DNA of 64,000 nt, taken from assembly GCF_029814175.1 (NCBI RefSeq), contig NZ_CP122312.1:2480001-2544000 (forward strand). The letters are read 5' to 3'. Shown here one piece after another: positions 61,721 to 64,000 of the stretch. The notes under the pieces were generated by a model. The model saw nothing but the letters and a program-made list of their open reading frames with translations. It made no database searches and was not told where the DNA came from. Position 1 is the first letter of the stretch, and the number at the start of each line of letters is the position of its first letter. Both the position numbers and the translations under genes were made by a program. This DNA comes from Halospeciosus flavus (lineage in GTDB: Archaea > Halobacteriota > Halobacteria > Halobacteriales > Halobacteriaceae).

Positions 61721-63886
61721 ATGGTCACCCGCCGGGCACTGTTGAAGACGATGGGGAGCGCCGCCGGGGCGGGCGGCGTCGCCGTCACCACGAATATTCC
61801 CGCCTCGCGCGAGAAGAACGGCTGGCGTCGCGTCCGCACGCCGACGCAGTCACCGCTCTACGACGCCGCGCTCTCGGCCGTCGGGCCGGTCGCCGTCGGC
61901 GGGAGCGGGGTCGTCCTCCTCCGCCGACCGGGCGAGTGGCTCGCGGTCCTCGAACACGGACCGGCCGTCAGCGGCGCGGATCTCCTCGGCGCCGCCGCCA
62001 CGGACGACCGCCGTCGCGTCTGGTTCTGCGGTGGTGGCGGCGCCGTCGGATACGTCGACGTCGCCCGCGAGGAGGTCGTCGACCACTCCGCGCCCGGCGG
62101 CAAGACGAGTTCGTGGGAGGGCGTCTCCGTCGTCGGCGACGCCGGGAACGAGCGCGTCTTCCTCGTCAACGGCTCCGGCGAGTTCGTCGCCGGGGACGCG
62201 ACCGGGAGCGGAGTGAACTGGCACGACGTCGTCCCGACGGACGCCGAGGCCGTCCACGAGACCCACGGTGTCGACGTCCTCGAACCCGGCGGCGGATCGA
62301 GCGCCCTGGGCATCGACTTCTCCTCGACCGAGCATGGACTCGTCTGCGACACGACGAGTCACGTCTACGAGACGGACGACGCCGGCACCTCCTGGGAGAC
62401 CGTCGGCGTCGAGGGCGCGAGCGTCGGTCTCCTCGACGTGGCGACGGCGGGCCGCGGGAGTGCGCTCGTGGCCGGCGACGACGGCACGATTTTCCGCCGC
62501 GACGCGGACAACTGGACGCCAGTCCCCGTCGGCGAGGACGCCATCCACACCGTCCGGACGGGGTCGCGAACGATGGCTGCCGGCGGGGCCGGCCGGGTCT
62601 ACGAAGGCGACGACGGGTGGACGACGACCGCCACGCCGACTTCCGCGACCCTCCACGGCGTCGTCTACGACCCCGAGGGGAACTACCCCGACACCGCCGT
62701 CGGCGGGAGCGGGACCGTCGTCGAGCACGGTGCCTACGAGGGCGAACTCCCCCACACCATCGAAATCACCGGGAGCGACGGCGCAACCACGTACTACCGC
62801 TTCCGTGTCACCGACCGAGTCGCGGCCAGCGACGACACCGGGAGCGTCGAAGTCAGTGACGGCGACACCGCCTCGGGACTCGTCGGCGACGACACCGACA
62901 CGTTCGGTTTCTCGGGGTCTATCGCCAGTTTCGCCGTCACCGCGGGCGACCCCGCGGACCTCACCGTCACCGTCGACGGGGAGGAGCGCGACGTCTACAC
63001 GCTCGGCGCGCCGTCGTGGACCACCGTCGACTCGCCAGTCGGGAACGGACTCCACGACGTGGCGCACGCACGCGACGGCCCGCTGGCGGTCGGCGAGAGC
63101 GGCGTGCTCGTCCAACGCGGCGACGACGGGTGGGTGGTCGTGGCGAAGGACGGACCGGCCGGTGCGGGCCGCGACCTCCTCGCGGCCGCGGGGACCGACG
63201 GCGGCGGCGCGGTGTGGGTCGTCGGCGTCTCGGGTGCACTCGTGCGGTACACGCCGGGACGGGGCGCTCGCGACGGTGACTTCGACGAGTTCGACCACCC
63301 CGAACACCGGGCGGGGACGCTCCGCGCGGTCGGTGTGGTCGGGTCGGCCGGGTCCGAGCACGTCGCCGTCGTCGACGGGTCCGACGAGGTGTTCCTCGGC
63401 GCCTTCCGCGGCGACGGTGTCGACTGGAACGGGTCGCGGCCGCCGACCGGTGCCGACGTGACCGACGTCACGCTCGTCTCCTCGCGGACGGCCTCCTGTG
63501 TGACCAGCGACGGTGGCGTCTTCTACACTCGCGACCGGGGGACGTCGTGGACGCGCGTGCGAGACGCGGACGACACGGCGCTCACGTCACTCGCCGCCGA
63601 CGGCGACCGGGTCCACGCCGCCGGGGCGGACGGCACCGTCGCCCGCTACGACGGCTCGACCTGGACGCGTCGCTACGCGGGTGGGTCGCTCCACGACGTG
63701 GCTGCGCGCGACGGGACGGCCGTCGCGGTCGGCGAGTCGGGGGGCGTCTACCGCCGACTCGACTGGAAGTGGCGCCGAGACCGGACGCCGACGGAGAACA
63801 GCCTCGACGCCATCTCGTTCGGCCGCGGCGACGCACCGGCCGTCGTCGTCGGTGGCAGTGGCACGATTCTCGAAGGACGTCGGTAG
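61721..63886 (+). CDS. Tat-exported double beta-propeller protein
   Basis: The 721-residue product begins [20 protein letters not shown], a twin-arginine signal, so it folds inside and is exported. It then has two similar propellers: about residues 35-330 (from [16 protein letters not shown]) and 432-721 (from [16 protein letters not shown]), both with AVG[GE]SGV and DAGTSWE/DRGTSWT motifs of YCF48/BNR-type repeats. Between them lies a beta domain of about 90 residues ([16 protein letters not shown]). Partner or ligand unknown. It ends before the formate-transporter tail, convergent. Confidence 0.75.
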   Translation: MVTRRALLKTMGSAAGAGGVAVTTNIPASREKNGWRRVRTPTQSPLYDAALSAVGPVAVGGSGVVLLRRPGEWLAVLEHGPAVSGADLLGAAATDDRRRVWFCGGGGAVGYVDVAREEVVDHSAPGGKTSSWEGVSVVGDAGNERVFLVNGSGEFVAGDATGSGVNWHDVVPTDAEAVHETHGVDVLEPGGGSSALGIDFSSTEHGLVCDTTSHVYETDDAGTSWETVGVEGASVGLLDVATAGRGSALVAGDDGTIFRRDADNWTPVPVGEDAIHTVRTGSRTMAAGGAGRVYEGDDGWTTTATPTSATLHGVVYDPEGNYPDTAVGGSGTVVEHGAYEGELPHTIEITGSDGATTYYRFRVTDRVAASDDTGSVEVSDGDTASGLVGDDTDTFGFSGSIASFAVTAGDPADLTVTVDGEERDVYTLGAPSWTTVDSPVGNGLHDVAHARDGPLAVGESGVLVQRGDDGWVVVAKDGPAGAGRDLLAAAGTDGGGAVWVVGVSGALVRYTPGRGARDGDFDEFDHPEHRAGTLRAVGVVGSAGSEHVAVVDGSDEVFLGAFRGDGVDWNGSRPPTGADVTDVTLVSSRTASCVTSDGGVFYTRDRGTSWTRVRDADDTALTSLAADGDRVHAAGADGTVARYDGSTWTRRYAGGSLHDVAARDGTAVAVGESGGVYRRLDWKWRRDRTPTENSLDAISFGRGDAPAVVVGGSGTILEGRR

Positions 63887-63904
63887 GTCGTCGGAGTAGT
63901 CCGC

Positions 63905-64000
63905 TCACCCGCCGCCGCGGACGATGTGGCCGTACTTCAGGAGGGCGACGAACACCGTCCCGCCGGCGATGTTGCCGCCGGTCGCGAGCACCATGAACCG
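63905..64000 (-). CDS. Formate/nitrite transporter family, C-terminal end (partial)
   Basis: The last 31 residues of a minus-strand gene are visible, ending at TGA (complement of 63905-63907). They read RFMVLATGGNIAGGTVFVAL then LKYGHIVRGGG. The GN-x-x-GG-T pattern in a helix, then a Tyr-rich end, matches the last helix of FNT-type anion channels, which pass formate, nitrite or related ions. The start lies beyond the window. Confidence 0.6.
   Translation of the reverse strand, partial: RFMVLATGGNIAGGTVFVALLKYGHIVRGGG

Overview
The window is a GC-rich chromosomal segment of a halophilic archaeon (class Halobacteria). The evidence is strongly acidic, Asp/Glu-rich proteins, archaeal information genes (RadA, NMD3, aIF6, L31e, L39e, prefoldin alpha, FtsY and SRP54, archaeal-type AlaRS), carrier-protein arginine synthesis with a LysW protein, gene starts sitting about 25 bases from TATA-like boxes (mostly leaderless), and several small families that I know only from haloarchaea. 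Gene density is high. Most long reading frames opposite real genes are shadows of the high GC content.

Layout. 1-8.6 kb: the tail of an ABC-transporter ATPase, an aminotransferase-fold protein that lacks its PLP lysine, the metY-metX methionine pair, a rhomboid-like protein, and divergent serB/serA. 8.7-19 kb: an MFS transporter, thrC, then the arginine block on the minus strand (argG, argH, lysW, argX, argC, an ArgB-like protein, argE, argF). 19-30.8 kb: small membrane proteins, an Fe-S type helicase, a cation diffusion facilitator, a membrane-anchored winged-helix regulator, threonine aldolase, an M29 aminopeptidase, tiny zinc and membrane proteins, a Trm5/Taw2-type tRNA enzyme and NMD3. 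31-37.9 kb: radA, SufU/SufS iron-sulfur assembly, a TPR protein and ThpR. 38-43.7 kb: rpl39e-rpl31e-eif6, pfdA-ftsY and srp54, which make up ribosome, folding and secretion machinery. 44-53 kb: an MFS transporter, an MgtE half-gene pair, the UPF0200/UPF0201 pair, tRNA-Arg(TCT), a second Fe-S type helicase and small zinc proteins. 53-64 kb: a PHP phosphoesterase, ferredoxin, cupin/DCC pair, glutamine amidotransferase, one complete IS5-type insertion sequence with an 8-bp target duplication, alaS, a GST-like reductase, a Tat-exported double beta-propeller, and the tail of a formate/nitrite transporter.

Most notable points. (1) The arginine cluster keeps LysW, ArgX, ArgC, ArgE and ArgF. Its ArgB is a shortened protein that has lost the kinase residues, and argD, which I expect next to it, is absent. 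(2) Three intergenic sites carry arrays of a degenerate, dyad-symmetric motif repeated almost exactly every 20 bases, which looks like a multi-site protein-binding or structural element. (3) The first aminotransferase-like protein has Asn in place of the PLP-binding Lys. (4) Two 27-28 residue membrane proteins are encoded in tandem next to a run of hairpins. No CRISPR array, provirus or defence island is visible.
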